A DNA stretch of 64,000 nucleotides from Symsagittifera roscoffensis (GCF_963678635.1 NC_087064.1:13115989-13179988), one strand, 5' to 3'. Shown: positions 1 through 11,336, numbered from the stretch's first letter. Notes: generated by a model not told the origin, from the sequence alone. Made by a program: numbers and translations.

Positions 1-987
1 TTGTAAATCAAACGACAAATACCTCTGCTATTAATTGAGTAAGATATTGAGGCCAACTACTTCATCGAGTTTACTATAAAAAAAACAGTTAAAAAAACTG
101 CATGCAGCTCTGATGAGAACTTTTTCTTGTTTTGGCATAAAAGTCGGTGTATGGTACTAAATAAAAAAGAAATTTTTTTGTCAAAAATGCTAATCATACA
201 ATTTCCATATATGAAAATTGTATAAATAGCATTTTTTGATGGCGACAACAGAAATGTTTCCCAGTAATTTTGAAATTGCCATAAAATTTTTTTGGATTTT
301 TTTTTCAACCGCAAAAAATTTTTGTACTCAATCGAGCAATTCTCAAAAAAAATGTTGCCTGCAAAAATTAATTTTTTTGTTGCATAACATAGTCTTGAAT
401 ACACAAAAATTAGTTTTTTTTTCAGTTTCTCTAGATGGTCTTTTCAAAAACACCATTTTTTTCCTGCTGTATGGCATGTTTATGTATGCTGTGATCAATG
501 TCTGATAATTTACAAACTCAAACTTTGAAAATAATCTTTTCTGGAAATTTTTGCCAAAAGTTAAGAGTTTCGTTTCTCTAAATAAGGTTTTTCAAAAACG
601 CTAAAAACTCTTATTTCTGTTGTATGGCATGTTTATGTATGCCCTGACCAATGTCTGATAATATGAGTCTTTCAGTATATGATTTGTGTATGAAAGCTCT
701 TATACAATACAGGTCGTTTCCAGTGCAGTATAAATGCAAGAGTATCAAATCTTTGGTGACTCTAGTTTTGAGTTAATACGGTTTTTGTCAATTGTGTTTG
801 GCCACCAACACATCCCAAAAATTTTGAGAAATTAAGTTTTTAAAATTATAAATTATAATTTTTGTTTACGGGAAAATGCTAGTCATACAATTTCCATATA
901 TGAAAAAATACTAATCATAGACTTTTCATGCAAATTTTTTACTTATGGAATTAAAATTGCATGACTAGCATTTTTAGTAAACCCGGG
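1..987 (-). repeat. R1 family inverted-repeat element, copy A (truncated by window edge)
   Basis: AT-rich repeat that is homologous, in opposite orientation, to 47962-48834. Shared landmarks are the palindromic block around 185-235 (a 'tcatacaatttccatatatg' arm followed by its complement), the phrase 'gcatgtttatgtatg' at about 475 and again near 628, and the end 'aaacccggg' at 979-987. The two 'gcatgtttatgtatg' blocks show an internal duplication of roughly 150 bp. Small frames on both strands are conserved only because the repeat is conserved; I see no protein signature. It is probably a non-autonomous DNA element, inferred from inverted ends and a lack of coding capacity. Confidence 0.6.
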
Positions 988-1841
988 CATCGGGTGGTGA
1001 TGTTTTTAGGAATGTGATTGCTTTTACCCCTACCTTACAAGTATTTTTATTTTGATGCAATAGTCGGGCCGTAAGTCGCGCCGCGGGTCGCGAAAGTCTG
1101 ATCATACAAAAACTTGGTCACAAGAGATTGGACTTGAAGTCGCGAAAGTCTGGAAAACGAGTGAAAAATGGCTCAGACTTTTGGAGAAACTCTGCAGTTT
1201 GAGTCTAGATCCGGGCGCGCGAGACCTATACAGTCTCGACTTGAATCTGAAACCTTGAAACGGTTTGTTGAAGACCCGTCTCATTTCATTTTTTTAAAAG
1301 CGTTCCTAATTTTATCTCAGCAGACCGGAGTTCATGACGTGGATTTTGAAACTACTGCGAAAAATTCTTTCCCATACTAAAAATTAAAAAAAAGAATTGT
1401 CAAATGAGATGTCATATGAAAGCCGCCTTTTCAATTTTGATTTAAATGACATCAAAAAAACTTCAGAAAAGTAGTCCCAGTGACGCAAAAAAACCGGTTC
1501 TAATTTGTTTTTTATTTTAATTTGGTTTCAGAAAAGATTAATTATTAAAGAGTAGTATTGTAAACTTCAATTAAGGTTTTCAATTGGAAACTTCAATTAG
1601 GGAATCCTCAATTAGTAGTTTTTTCGACAAGAAAAATTTACTAAAAGCGTAAAACCTTATGACAAGTTTTTGTTATTAATTTTTTCTGAAAATAACTATG
1701 GTTGAATATGTCTAACTTAAAACTTTTTCTACACGATTTTTTTTGTAGTTTTTTATGAATGTGTTCGGAAAGTACAAGGTCAATCTTGTTTCATTGTGTT
1801 TCAGGTTTGTTGTTTTTAGTTTTCTGTCTTATTTCCCCCAC
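988..1841. other. no gene recognised
   Basis: AT-rich spacer. The only pattern I noted is a short direct repeat 'gtcgcgaaagtctg' near 1087 and 1139. No convincing ORF, RNA gene or exon is seen before the copia target duplication. Confidence 0.5.
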
Positions 1842-1846
1842 AAAAT
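1842..1846. repeat. target site duplication of the copia element, left
   Basis: The sequence aaaat directly precedes the left LTR and recurs at 6969-6973 directly after the right LTR. Five bp is the usual duplication size for Ty1/copia integrases. Confidence 0.8.
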
Positions 1847-2088
1847 TATTGGTGATTTTTCCTATTTGAACTGGAATTGATCTTTTTTATTCGGTTCAAA
1901 TTGAAAGATCACTTCCCGATTTTGTTAAAATTAGCTGGTGAAACATGACCTTTAGTCATTGGTTCGAGCAACTTAGTGCGGGAGATTTACCATATATATT
2001 TGATCTGAATTGCTACTGGAACTATCACTCAAATCTCATTAATTCACTCCTTATTAATCAACCGTTTGACGCTGCAATAACCTTGATA
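1847..2088 (+). repeat. copia 5' LTR
   Basis: 242 bp matching 6723-6968. With the aaaat target duplication the LTR boundaries are TATTGG...TTGATA, so the ends read TAT...ATA rather than the usual TG...CA. A 71-codon frame inside it (1945-2160) is not considered a gene because it spans the LTR into the leader. Confidence 0.88.
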
Positions 2089-2102
2089 GGTTATGGGCCC
2101 AG
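2089..2102 (+). promoter_or_regulatory. copia primer-binding site, initiator-tRNA-Met half type
   Basis: ggttatgggcccag lies immediately after the LTR. It is complementary to the anticodon-side region of initiator tRNA-Met (ctgggcccataacc), not to a tRNA 3' end. Drosophila copia is known to be primed by such a tRNA-iMet half molecule; its use here is inferred from the sequence match. Confidence 0.8.
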
Positions 2103-2993
2103 ATGCCCAACCACGAGTGAGAAGTCAGGAGTCAAGATTGACTGTTTGTTCAACGAATAAGGAAAAAAGCTGATATTTGCAATGATTGTCACAGCAAAAA
2201 AACACAACTTGAAATATACAACTGATCAGTTAGAGAACTGCGAGAATAGAAGCAGGCCAAAACTACTTGGAGATAGACGATTGATGAGACAGAGAAGTGC
2301 AAAGATAGAAGAGGGGCAACACAACTAGTAGAGAGGCAAATTTGACGACAGAAGCAGGGCAACACAAATTCTAGAGATAGACAACTCTGACGATAGAAGC
2401 AGGGAAACACAACAGAGAAGAAGAGAAGACGGTGAAAAGCTACACGAAGGGAGCACAGCAGTGAGCACAGCAGTGGAAGAAGAACTACACTATTGATAGG
2501 GAAAGAAAACTGAAACAAACTGATAAGTTACATGTTTTATTTGTAAGTTGCTGATTTATACTCAATTTTTGCGGAAGGATAAATTCGTTCGTACGCGGTT
2601 GCCCAAATCCGACACAAAATCAACCCAAAGAATACATTGCCTTTAAAAAAAAAGAAACTGATACCCCAGAATAAAAAGACGAACTTCTATTTTGCTAATA
2701 TATATATATATTACTTATTATGAAATCTGAGGAGGGACCTTAGATTTGCTAATTTGCTGATGTGTTATTCGGTACGCACTCCGTTACATTCCAAATCAGA
2801 TTTAGGTAATCGAATATACTTGCATAGTTTTATAAGCGGGCGATATTGATGTTTATAATATATCATTTTGATGTAAGAGAAAACGGGGTCATTGGACTTT
2901 ACCTAGGGCAATACTTAACATTTTGAGTTTTGAATTGGAGCTTAACCTTTGTGTAAGAATTAAGTCGAAAAAAGAACTTGGATTAGGAAAAAA
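2103..2993 (+). other. copia leader, non-coding
   Basis: Untranslated region between primer site and gag. From about 2225 to 2480 it is purine-rich and made of loose repeats built on 'gatagaagcagg...caacacaa'. No protein signature is seen. Confidence 0.6.
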
Positions 2994-3800
2994 ATGTCGA
3001 AAACTGATAGGTTAGTTTTTTCGGGAAAAGAAAATTTTCCTACTTTGAAGAGCAGTTCGAGCCACGAATTTTTCACTTGAAGTTAAACAAGATTTTAGAT
3101 GAGACAGTTGATTATAGAAATTTTATGCCAAGCTTAAGACCGAATGCAAGCAGAGATCAAAAACAAGCTGCAATAGATAAAGGAAAAGAGATTTTTGAAG
3201 AAAAACAGTTAAATATCTGGTACGAACTTGTGCAGGCTCTAGATAAGAAATCAGTTTTAAGACCTTATGAAGGCAATGGTAGCAAAGCTTGGGATGTTTT
3301 ACGGAAAAGGTCTGAGAATTTTGAAAGACCCAGGCTGCAAAAATTACCCTCCGAATTTACAAATTTTGAAAAAGAATAGCAATGAAACAGTGATAGATTA
3401 TTTGACTAGACCAGAGGAGATTCAGTATAACTTAAATAACTTAGAACAAGTGAGCGAAGGATTACGTGAAAAAATGTTAATTTCAATTATTTTGAAAGGA
3501 CTTCCAAAACAATTTGAAACTTTTTCTACTATAGCTAAGCATAGAAGAGATGAGTAAAGTTTAGATGAGTTGAAAAGAAATTTAGTGAACTTTGATTGCG
3601 AGAGGCAAGTAATTTAAAAAAGAGCATGCTTTTAATCGCAAGAATTGAGTTTGTTTCAAGTGTCATGAAAATGGACATGTGTCGAAATAGTGCAGAGAAA
3701 ACTTAGGCAGCAGACGAGATAGTGAAGACAAAGCTAAAAAAACTCGTGCTATGAGTGCAAGGAGTTTGGACATATTGCAAAATATGCCAAGCAAAGAAAA
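2994..3800 (+). pseudogene. gag: copia gag, frameshifted
   Basis: ATG at 2994 starts MSKTDRLVFSGKENFPTLK; the frame is then lost near 3045 and continues in another frame at about 3050-3379 (EQFEPRIFHLKLNKILDE...) and again at 3267-3557. The early 'F.G.NF..W'-like block and the later 'LP..FETF' block fit copia Gag (UBN2-like region). Near 3650-3695 a CCHC knuckle C-x2-C-x4-H-x4-C is readable but contains a TAG codon; a second at about 3748-3790 has lost its last cysteine. The protein would package element RNA in cytoplasmic particles. It is dead in this copy. Confidence 0.8.
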
Positions 3801-4825
3801 AGTTCATTGGTAAGACTAAACGAGAACAGCAGAACCTAGCAGCTGAAAGAGAGGCTTATTTTAGTTTTCTGAGTAGAATGACTCCGGGCGAGGACTTAGT
3901 TGTAGACTCTGGAGCTACCAGTAACATGATTAAGGATCGAGACATGTATGTTAGTTCAGATGACAATTTCAAAGGATCGGTTAGCAATGCAAATTTCTCT
4001 TAATCAAAAATTTTAGGGAAGGGTGAAGTTAGATTCAGAGTGAAATATGAGAAAGGCAAGTTTAAGATGATTGAGCTGAAGGATACTTTGTACGTTCGCG
4101 AAAATTCAAGAAATTTGCTGAGTGTAACTGAAGTTAATTTTGGTGCGAGCTCGTTTGTTCGCCAGGGAACTGGTTCAGTTTACCCATTAAAAGAGGAAAG
4201 TGGTCTCTTTTTATGGGACACTTTTGCAGGAAAAGATGAATTTTATATAGTTAGCACGTTGAAACAGTGGCATTGCAGGATGGGCCATAAAAACTACAAA
4301 GATTTAATTCATTTGGAGCAACATGTTGAAGGCATGAATATAAGTGATTTTATAATTGAGAATTGTGAAACTTGTGAGTTGAATAAAACAAAAAAGAAGC
4401 CAGTCCCGAAAGATTCTTACACCAGGGCAACTAGGACACTAGATATTGTTCACACAGATATTTTAGGTCCCATCGACCCGATAGCAGAGGATGGACATAG
4501 ATATGCTGTCGGTTTTGTGGACAGTTTTTCTAAATATCAAAAAAATTTATTTAATGAAGACGAGAAATGAGGCAACCGAAAAATTGGAAAGTCTCATAGC
4601 AGTCATAGGAGTCCCTCAGACTTTAGTTTCAGACGGCGCAGGAGAGTAAATTGGTCAGGATTTTAAGCGAGTTTGTAGGAAACAAAATTAAGTTTGGAAA
4701 CATTGGCTCCTTATACACCTCAAGAGAACGGAAAGATAGAAAGGGTGAGGTGAACAATTACAGCAATGACTCGCTGTATGATTTTTGATGCGAATTTATT
4801 GAAAATTTAATGGCCTCACGCTCCT
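3801..4825 (+). pseudogene. pol: copia protease and integrase region, broken
   Basis: The protease active site VVDSGATSNM is at about 3899-3928. The pre-integrase zinc region follows: WHCRMGHKN...CETCELNK (about 4270-4390), an H..H..C..C arrangement. The integrase core has its first Asp in HTDILGPID (about 4450), its second in LVSDGAG (about 4621), and the Glu in PYTPQENGKIERV (about 4710-4745). Frame breaks occur at about 4003, after 4570, and at an in-frame TAA near 4648. Protease and integrase would process the polyprotein and insert cDNA. Neither is intact here. Confidence 0.82.
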
Positions 4826-4828
4826 AAT

Positions 4829-6067
4829 ATGGCTACTAATCTCAAAAATTTGTGCTTTCATCCTGCTATAGGCAAAACACCCTACGAGTTTACGTATGGA
4901 GAAAAACCCAACCTTAATTTTTTGAAAACTTTTGGGTGTGTAGCGTATAGTTTTGTGGAAAAACAGTTTAGCAAAAAGCTAGACAAAAACTCTAGAAGAG
5001 GAATTTTCCTGGGGTCATCGGAAAATAGTAAAGTTTATCTGATAGGAATTGAGAGTGAAGCAAAACTCAAAATGCAAAAGTCTAGAAACGTTAGTTTTGA
5101 CGAATCTAAGTTCTCTTTTGAGAAAAAGATAGAAAGTGACGAAGAAGAAAGAGTAGGTGATGTAGTGTTTTTTGGAGACGTTCTCGAAAAAATACCAAAA
5201 AAGGGTAAGGAAGCTTTGGCAGACCCTGACTGGCAAGAAGCAATGAAAAAAGAGTTTGATTCATTGGAGCAAAATAAAGTTTGGCAGTTGGTTAGAAATA
5301 GAGGAGCGAAGCCTATGGGCAGCAGATGGCATTTTGCTTTGAAGTACGGACATAGTGGTGAACATTCCAGGTTTAAGGCTGGGATTGTTGCAAAAGGTTT
5401 TAGCCAAGTTGAGGGAAGGGATTTTCACGAAAAGTATTCGCCTGCAATCAAGATGTCGACCATAAGAATAGCCCTGAGCTTAGCAATTCAAAATAGGTAT
5501 CAGTTAAGACAGATAGACATTAAAACTGCATACATGAATGCCAAACTAGATGAAGATATTCTTATGAAGCAACCTGAACGGTTCGAGAAGTTTGATGAAG
5601 AAGGAAAACTTTTAGTTTGTCTTCTAAAGAAAAGTCTTTATGGACTGAAGCAGTCCGGTAGAAACTGGCCTAGGACTCCAAAAAGCTATCTTGAGGAATT
5701 AAGTTTTGAAAGTTCAGTTTTTGATGAGTGCATGTTTGTTAGGAGGGTTGTGGGAGAGATAGAAGGCTTAATTTACTTGTGGGACGATGACATAATAATT
5801 TGTGGAGCAGATGAAAATTTCTGTAGCTGGTTTGAAAACAAAATCTCTGAAAAATTTGAGATAAGCGAGATAAGTGATCTTAAATGGTTCTTAGGAATGA
5901 AAATTGATTACTCAGGAAACGAAATTAGGATAAGCCAGGACAAATATGTTGAAAAATTGATATCAAGATTTAAGATGACCGAAGCAAAGCCGGTAACAAC
6001 CCCTCTTGGTGGAAACGAAAAACTGACAAAAGGAGATGTGACTATCGAGGACTTGTTGGTTGTCTAA
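4829..6067 (+). pseudogene. pol: copia reverse transcriptase region
   Basis: The longest surviving copia frame (412 codons). It begins in the integrase C-terminal part (GKTPYEFTYGEKPNL, then FLKTFGCVAY) and runs into RT: MGSRWHFALKY, RFKAGIVAKGFSQVEG, KYSPAIKM, then motif A QIDIKTAYMNA and LKKSLYGLKQSGRNW. The active-site box reads LWDDDIIIC at about 5776-5802, where copia RTs normally have Y-V-D-D, so the box is altered although two aspartates remain. The end of the frame (VTTPLGGNEKLTKGD) is the usual RT/RNase H linker region. Because the frame stops at 6067 before RNase H, it is listed as part of a dead pol. Confidence 0.85.
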
Positions 6068-6069
6068 TT

Positions 6070-6713
6070 TACCTAGCTTTATCAAGTAGACCCGACATTT
6101 GCTTAGCAGCAAATCTTCTAAGTTATTTTGTGGAAAACCCAGGTGAAAACATTGGAAAGCCGGAAAATATTGTCTAAGATATCTGCTAGGAACAAAAAGT
6201 TTAGCTTTAGTATATAGGAGGGATAAGACGTTGAGTCTTGTAAGCTTTTCAGATGCGGACTGTACTGGAAATATAGACGATAGGCGAAGTACCTCAGAAT
6301 ATTGTTTAAAACTCAGTGACAACTCAGGTGTAATAAATTGGTGTAGCAGACTTCAGCGTTGTGTATCAACTTCAACAGCCGAAGCAGAACACAATGCTGT
6401 GGTCGAAACAGTAAAGGAAGGAATTCATTTACAGCGCATACTTAGCGACTTAGGCATAATTTTTAATTGGCCTTTAGAAGTTTTCGTTGATAACCAAGCT
6501 CGTATTGCCCTTTGTAAACATTCAATGAACCACGGAAAGACGAAGTAATTTGCCATAAAACTACACTTCCTTCGAGAATTAGTTGAACAGAAGAAGGTGA
6601 CATTAACCTTTTTACCAACAGCAAACATGCCTCCAGACGCATTGACGAAAAACTTGGGAAGATGCAAAACTGCATTTTTTCCGGGACATTCTACTAGGAA
6701 CCACCTAATTTGC
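6070..6713 (+). pseudogene. pol: copia RNase H region
   Basis: After the RT frame ends, connecting sequence (GCLIYLALSSRPDICLAAN-like, about 6050-6115) leads to RNase H: FSDADCTGNIDDRRSTSEYC (about 6246-6305), then STAEAEHNAVVETVKE, and the C-terminal ALTKNLGR near 6636-6662. A TAA at 6546-6548 interrupts the frame, which otherwise continues with KLHFLRELVEQKKV. Residues needed for RNA strand removal are partly present, but the domain cannot be made as part of a continuous Pol. Confidence 0.8.
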
Positions 6714-6722
6714 AAGGTGGGG
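6714..6722 (+). promoter_or_regulatory. copia polypurine tract
   Basis: aaggtgggg directly abuts the right LTR. In this position it would prime plus-strand cDNA synthesis. Confidence 0.75.
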
Positions 6723-6968
6723 TATTGGTGATTTTTCCTAATTGAACTGGAATTGATCTTTCTTATTCGGTTCAAACTGAAAGATCACTTCCCGGTTTTG
6801 TTAAAATTACCAGTCTGTTGAAACATGACCTTTAGTCATTGGTTCGAGCAACTTAGTGCGGGTGATTTACCATATATATTTGATCTGAATTGCTACTGGA
6901 ACTATCACTCAAATCTTATTAATTCACTCCTTATTAATCAACCGTTTGTCGCTGCAATAACCTTGATA
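6723..6968 (+). repeat. copia 3' LTR
   Basis: 246 bp matching 1847-2088, followed by the target duplication aaaat (6969-6973). Confidence 0.88.
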
Positions 6969-6973
6969 AAAAT

Positions 6974-9097
6974 CAGGTATCATGAAAATCCAAAAAATGA
7001 CTCGACTGATAAATAAAAATATAGCCCTTGAACTAGTCCTTCAAACTTTATTAAATTTTTCAATAAGTTTTGAGGGCGTAAGCAAGATTGTAACATTTTT
7101 TGGAAAAAAAATGCTTTTTTATTTAAACTGAAAAAATTGTTCGACGCCAAGATTACAAGTTATCAAAGCTCCACTTACCGCCTCCTTTTGATAAACATGT
7201 TTTAGAAAATTTCAAAACTAATTGGCCAAAGTGTTTTAAGTTTTTTGTGTGGTGGCATTGTTTTGTGTTACGAATGTGTGCAAAACAATTGGGTATCCTT
7301 GTTGTTAGTGAGTTTGTTCTCATTAAGAAAGATTCTCGCTCAAAGACAACGGGTGTGACCAAACAAATAACAGCGATTGGCGCGACTGACTTTTTTCGCA
7401 ATTTTCATTTTTGATAAATATATTATATAATTTACTATACGTGTGTTTTTAAATGTTTTTTTTTATACAATTAAGCAATACATGTTTGATTATAGTTAAT
7501 TTTTGTTTCTCAAAACTTTCAATTTTCTACAATTTGTGGCTTTCTAATTGTGATAACCCTCACTGCTTTTCCTCTCTTGCTTTCAATTCTGAATATGGCT
7601 TCATATTAATTCAAAAGATCTGCAAATATATAAGTTTATTCAATATGTTTGAACAACACTGTTGAATTTGTCGATGATCTGGAAAAAAAATTCTTGTATC
7701 AAAACTGAAAAGCATGCAATGATGTAACCGACTATAATTTTGAAACTTTTTATGAAAATCTTCCCCCACACGCCATATAAAGTACAAAAAGATAGATTTC
7801 GTTCCTTGTAACAAATCAATTATGGCACATAAGCTTCGTTCAACCTATTTGGAACGATTTATAAGACGAATTAATTCTCCGCTTACGCGTTAATAGCGTG
7901 AAATATATCGCGCGTTAATTGTCCCAAATTGGCCACAATGGCAATCTTTAAACCCCCATAACTTTACGAAAAAAAGATCACAGGTAAAATATCTTTTCAA
8001 ATCTAAGCTCCGGACAACAGTACCTTTCGAATGAAATAAAAATTTTGTCGAAAATGGCTAGTTAAAAACTTGCAATTTGTCTGCAGAAAAAACCCACCCC
8101 GAGCACAAATATTCCGTTACTTTCGTATGGAAAGTCGGAATAATAAATTGAAGATCCAATTTATACTTTTACCATTGAAAACCACTAGATTTAGGAGTAC
8201 CAGTATCATAATCTTTAGAGAGAAACCAGTACATCAAGGTTATAGTAGTCAAGTTTAATAGTTTGAAGCACTGACACCAGAATCAGAATGCAATTTGACT
8301 AATTATTTTGACAATAGTCACCGAAAAACTTCAACACAATGCAAACGAATATATCAAACCATATTTTTAAATTTTCTGCCATGTTCATAACATAAAAATA
8401 AGCCCATGTGATTCAAATGAACCATGCGTTAATGGACTTGTTGAAGAAAAAAACCAGTCCCGTCAAAGATACTCAAAATTATAATGAAAAAAATTAACTC
8501 CAAACATACAAAAGGGTAAACAAGCAAAAATATTCCTAACTTTCTTCGAAAATCGGAACAAAAATTTGACCAAGCATTGGTATATTTAGTTTTTGTTTAA
8601 AAATCGTATCAACGGAAAATTTTTTCTCGTGACACCAAATACATCAATGAAAATAATCTTCTGATGACTACAAATGTACCAACTAGAAAAATCTTCTCGT
8701 GGCACACTAAGATTCTGATGAATGTAAAAAAAAACATTTGTTACCAAAGAATGCCATCAATCAATAAAGTCGACTCAAAACGGAACCAAACACATTGCAA
8801 AAAACGACAGAGTTGTCATGTGCTACTCAAACTTAAGAGCAACAAACTTAAAAGTGTGGAAAACCACCTCCGTAATGTAACAAGAACAAAGAACACAGAT
8901 TATTGTTCCGACAATTGGAAATGTGAAGGAGTTTTGTATTCGGGTGTGTTTTAGTTTTTTTGTTTTCCACGCAATTCAGTTACCACAAATAATTGGAGGA
9001 CTGGGTTGAGTGTTATATCATATTAAAGCCTTTTCAGTCGTGATTCAAACGATATTTAAAAAAATTTTCAAAAAAGTCCCGGTGTCCCCAAAGTGAA
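6974..9097. other. spacer with degenerate repeats, no gene recognised
   Basis: AT-rich. 7840-8165 is an R2 repeat copy (separate entry), and 8520-8570 carries a further short R2-like piece. A minus-strand frame at 7153-7401 and a plus-strand frame at 8664-8954 have no recognisable domain and are probably chance frames. No RNA gene is seen. Confidence 0.5.
7840..8165 (-). repeat. R2 dispersed repeat copy
   Basis: Read on the minus strand it shares an ordered series of blocks with 30600-30960: 'ttattccgactt', 'cggaatattt', 'tcgg(t/g)gtgg', 'ttttcgacaaaattttt', 'aaaagatattttacc', then 'ggccaat' and an 'acgcg..att' tail. It is non-coding; I cannot define exact ends. Confidence 0.55.
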
Positions 9098-9101
9098 CAT
9101 A
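9098..9101. repeat. target site duplication of the giant element, left
   Basis: cata precedes the left LTR and recurs at 28230-28233 after the right LTR. Four bp is typical of Ty3/gypsy-type elements. Confidence 0.9.
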
Positions 9102-9509
9102 TGAGTTAGGACCGAAGTGTAACTCATAGAGTAATTTCGGATAGGGTACACCGTCTGCTCGTCACGCTATCTTATTTTCGGCCGGATAGATTCGTGCAAC
9201 TTCTTAGTCTAATACCGATCCTAATCTTACTCTTATACTATCTAGTCTCAGGTTGTTTAACTAGTCTCTGCTAGGCTCAATAGATCTAGGGTATACTGGT
9301 TTATTGCGGCTGCTGAAGTGCTCGGGAGAGTCCAACTAATTTCTAAGTTAAATTCAAATCTCTCTGGTGCTGAAATTACAAGTAACTTCAGCACTTACAA
9401 ATAAGTGGGTTGTTAGTTAGATGGATCATGATTGGTTAATATTAAATACTTTACATTGGTAAAACATTTAATTTATCCAATCATAAAATGTAGTTTAGAT
9501 CAGGTTCCA
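9102..9509 (-). repeat. giant element 3' LTR
   Basis: 408 bp, plus-strand ends TGAGTT...GTTCCA. In sense orientation an AATAAA polyadenylation signal lies at 9305-9300. Also in sense orientation, an AT-rich TATA-like stretch (ggataaattaaa) lies about 35 bp from the LTR start. Differs from the 5' LTR at 9378. Confidence 0.95.
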
Positions 9510-9519
9510 CCCATCCGGG
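9510..9519 (-). promoter_or_regulatory. giant element polypurine tract
   Basis: On the minus strand cccggatggg runs directly into the LTR start TGGAACC. The purine core GGATGGG is short but in the right place for plus-strand priming. Confidence 0.6.
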
Positions 9520-11336
9520 TTTTACAGAGTTTTTTAGAATAGTTCTTTTGCAATTCGAAGGATGGATGATGGAAGTTGGTGTTTGGCGAACATCTTATTT
9601 CTTCTGTTTCCTTTTTGTTAAAGAAGTTCCAGGAAGCTGGAGTTAGAGACATAAGACGTTGTGTTTTCTAGTGACAACGACTAAGTCTTCGCAACAAACT
9701 CAAATCTGATTTCAGAATGGTTTGCTATGTCAGGTTTTTCTGTTCTGCGTGGAGAACTTCTTTTGTGTATGATCTAGTTTGGGAATGGCGTGGAGATTGT
9801 GCGTGGAGGGGATGCCTGGTTACTCGGATCTGTACGTATACTTGAACATCGAGGTGGTCATTGGTCTAGTTCAATGAAGTCCTTTTCTGCGAGGTCAAGT
9901 CGTACTCTAAATCCTTTGAGTTGTGATTGTGAGCGGCATATCGATTGTAGTTGGTCATTCTCTCTCGAGTGTAGTGGGGTCGTCTTGTCTTTTGATGTTC
10001 GTCCTTGGTGTTGTATTCTGATCTATATATTGCATCATGTGATTTTACATTTTATAAAACTTTTATTAGTTTAATATTTTTTAATAATGATTTTAGTTAG
10101 TTGTTTTCACAAAAGCTTTTTGTTTTAGTTCGGTTATTTTGAAGAGTTACTCACACTTGAGTAGCTCTTATTAAAAATAGAGGTGTGGTCACAAAGCGTG
10201 GGTGTAGCACGGTGGGTTAGGCCGGCTATAGAGCATGCTCAGGACGTCCTTCCTGGTGGGTTAGGCCAGGAGTGGGAGTATGATTTCATGCGGTTTTTTG
10301 TGAGAGGTCCTGTTATGTGACAACGTTTTATGTTGGGTTTGTTGTGGTCTTACTTATGTTTTGTTGGTTGTGTCCTTTTTTCAAAAATCAAATTGTTTGT
10401 GGTATGGGTTTGTCTTTCGACTTTTTTGTGTTTTATTATTTCTTTCTTAGACTTTATAATAGTCTTCAAAAGAATAAATTATCCAGTTTTAAACTGGGTT
10501 AATCCGGTTTGGGTACCGTTGGTTTTCTTTTCTAAGTCATGCTGTTATTCTATGATTTGTGGTATTTAGTAAGCTGCGTTGGTTAGTTTTGTTTAGTATA
10601 TGATTCCTTTCCAACCGGGTTAAAGGAAAGTTTGAAACATGTTATTATATGTTAGAGTTGTTGAGTGTGAAAACTTGAAACTGAAATTCATTATTTTAAA
10701 CAATTCTTCGTGGGCGAGCTGTGCGAGTGTGGATAGAATTTCTGTGCGAATGAATGAAAATATCAAAAGGTTAGTACTGCAATTGCATTTTATTAATTTA
10801 CTGCATAGAATTTAGAAGTTTACTGCTAGTCATGGGGGAATATTAAGATACAAATTTTCATCATAATTAGATTTACTGCTTGTGGGGGGAAATTTTAGAA
10901 ATGAATTTACTGCATTGGTATTAAATTTATAAATTTATAAGTGTAAGAGATTAATAAAATTTTTGAAATCTGTTTGATGAAATTTGCGATTTTTATTTGT
11001 CTTTTGTGGTTTTTGTAGGTGATCGTCGGATGAAGGCTAAAAATCTAAAGAAAACATGAATAAAGTATGGTGAGTTTTTTAATATTTTAATTAGTTAGTA
11101 ATATTCATTTTAAATGAATTTACTGCATTGGTATTAAATTTATAAATTTATAAGTGTAAGAGATTAATAAAATTTTTGAAATCTGTTTGATGAAATTTGC
11201 GATTTTTATTTGTCTTTTGTGGTTTTTGTAGGTGATCGTCGGATGAAGGCTAAAAATCTAAAGAAAACATGAATAAAGTATGGTGAGTTTTTTAATATTT
11301 TAATTAGTTAGTAATATTCATTTAATTCATACTTAC
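9520..11336 (-). other. giant element 3' untranslated region
   Basis: About 1.8 kb with no long minus-strand ORF. It holds a compact structured block at 10205-10280 (two 'ggtgggttaggcc' copies, one inside the hairpin tcctgg/ccagga), several 'tttactgc' repeats at 10790-10930, and a perfect tandem duplication at 10901-11323. Plus-strand frames at 9790-10074 and 10317-10569 look like chance frames on the antisense strand. Confidence 0.7.
10901..11323 (-). repeat. perfect tandem duplication, period 213 bp
   Basis: 10901-11110 and 11114-11323 are identical by eye. Each unit carries, in sense orientation, a branch-like tactaac followed by a ttttctttag acceptor-like sequence (AG ending at about 11252 in the unit nearer the coding region and about 11039 in the other). 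Perfect identity points to a recent duplication. Confidence 0.9.

Larger units (their letters stand above)
1847..6968 (+). mobile_element. Ty1/copia LTR retrotransposon, decayed
   Basis: A 5.1-kb element with two LTRs (1847-2088 and 6723-6968), perfect 5-bp target duplications, a primer site abutting the left LTR, and a polypurine tract abutting the right LTR. The internal order gag, protease, integrase, RT, RNase H is the copia order (integrase before RT). Coding frames are broken by several frameshifts and stops, so this copy cannot make its polyprotein. The LTRs differ by about eight substitutions plus a small indel, so the insertion is older than the giant element at 9102-28229. Confidence 0.93.

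Noticed and set aside
236-505. Small ORFs at 57-404 (-) and 236-505 (+)
   Set aside because: Similarity to the frame at 48436-48801 is explained by homology of the R1 repeat on the DNA level; no protein motif is present.
1945-2160. 71-codon ORF and its copy at 6825-7016
   Set aside because: Both are LTR sequence of the copia element; similarity is due to LTR duplication.
7153-7401. 82-codon minus-strand frame with Cys and His residues
   Set aside because: Considered as a zinc-finger or transposase piece, but the spacing fits no finger that I know and the alternative frame looks equally good.
8664-8954. 96-codon plus-strand frame rich in Lys, Asn and Thr
   Set aside because: Composition is what AT-rich random sequence yields; no domain, splice or homologous context.
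9790-10569. Plus-strand frames 9790-10074 and 10317-10569 in the giant element
   Set aside because: Antisense to the element, no recognised domain, and composition follows the strand bias.
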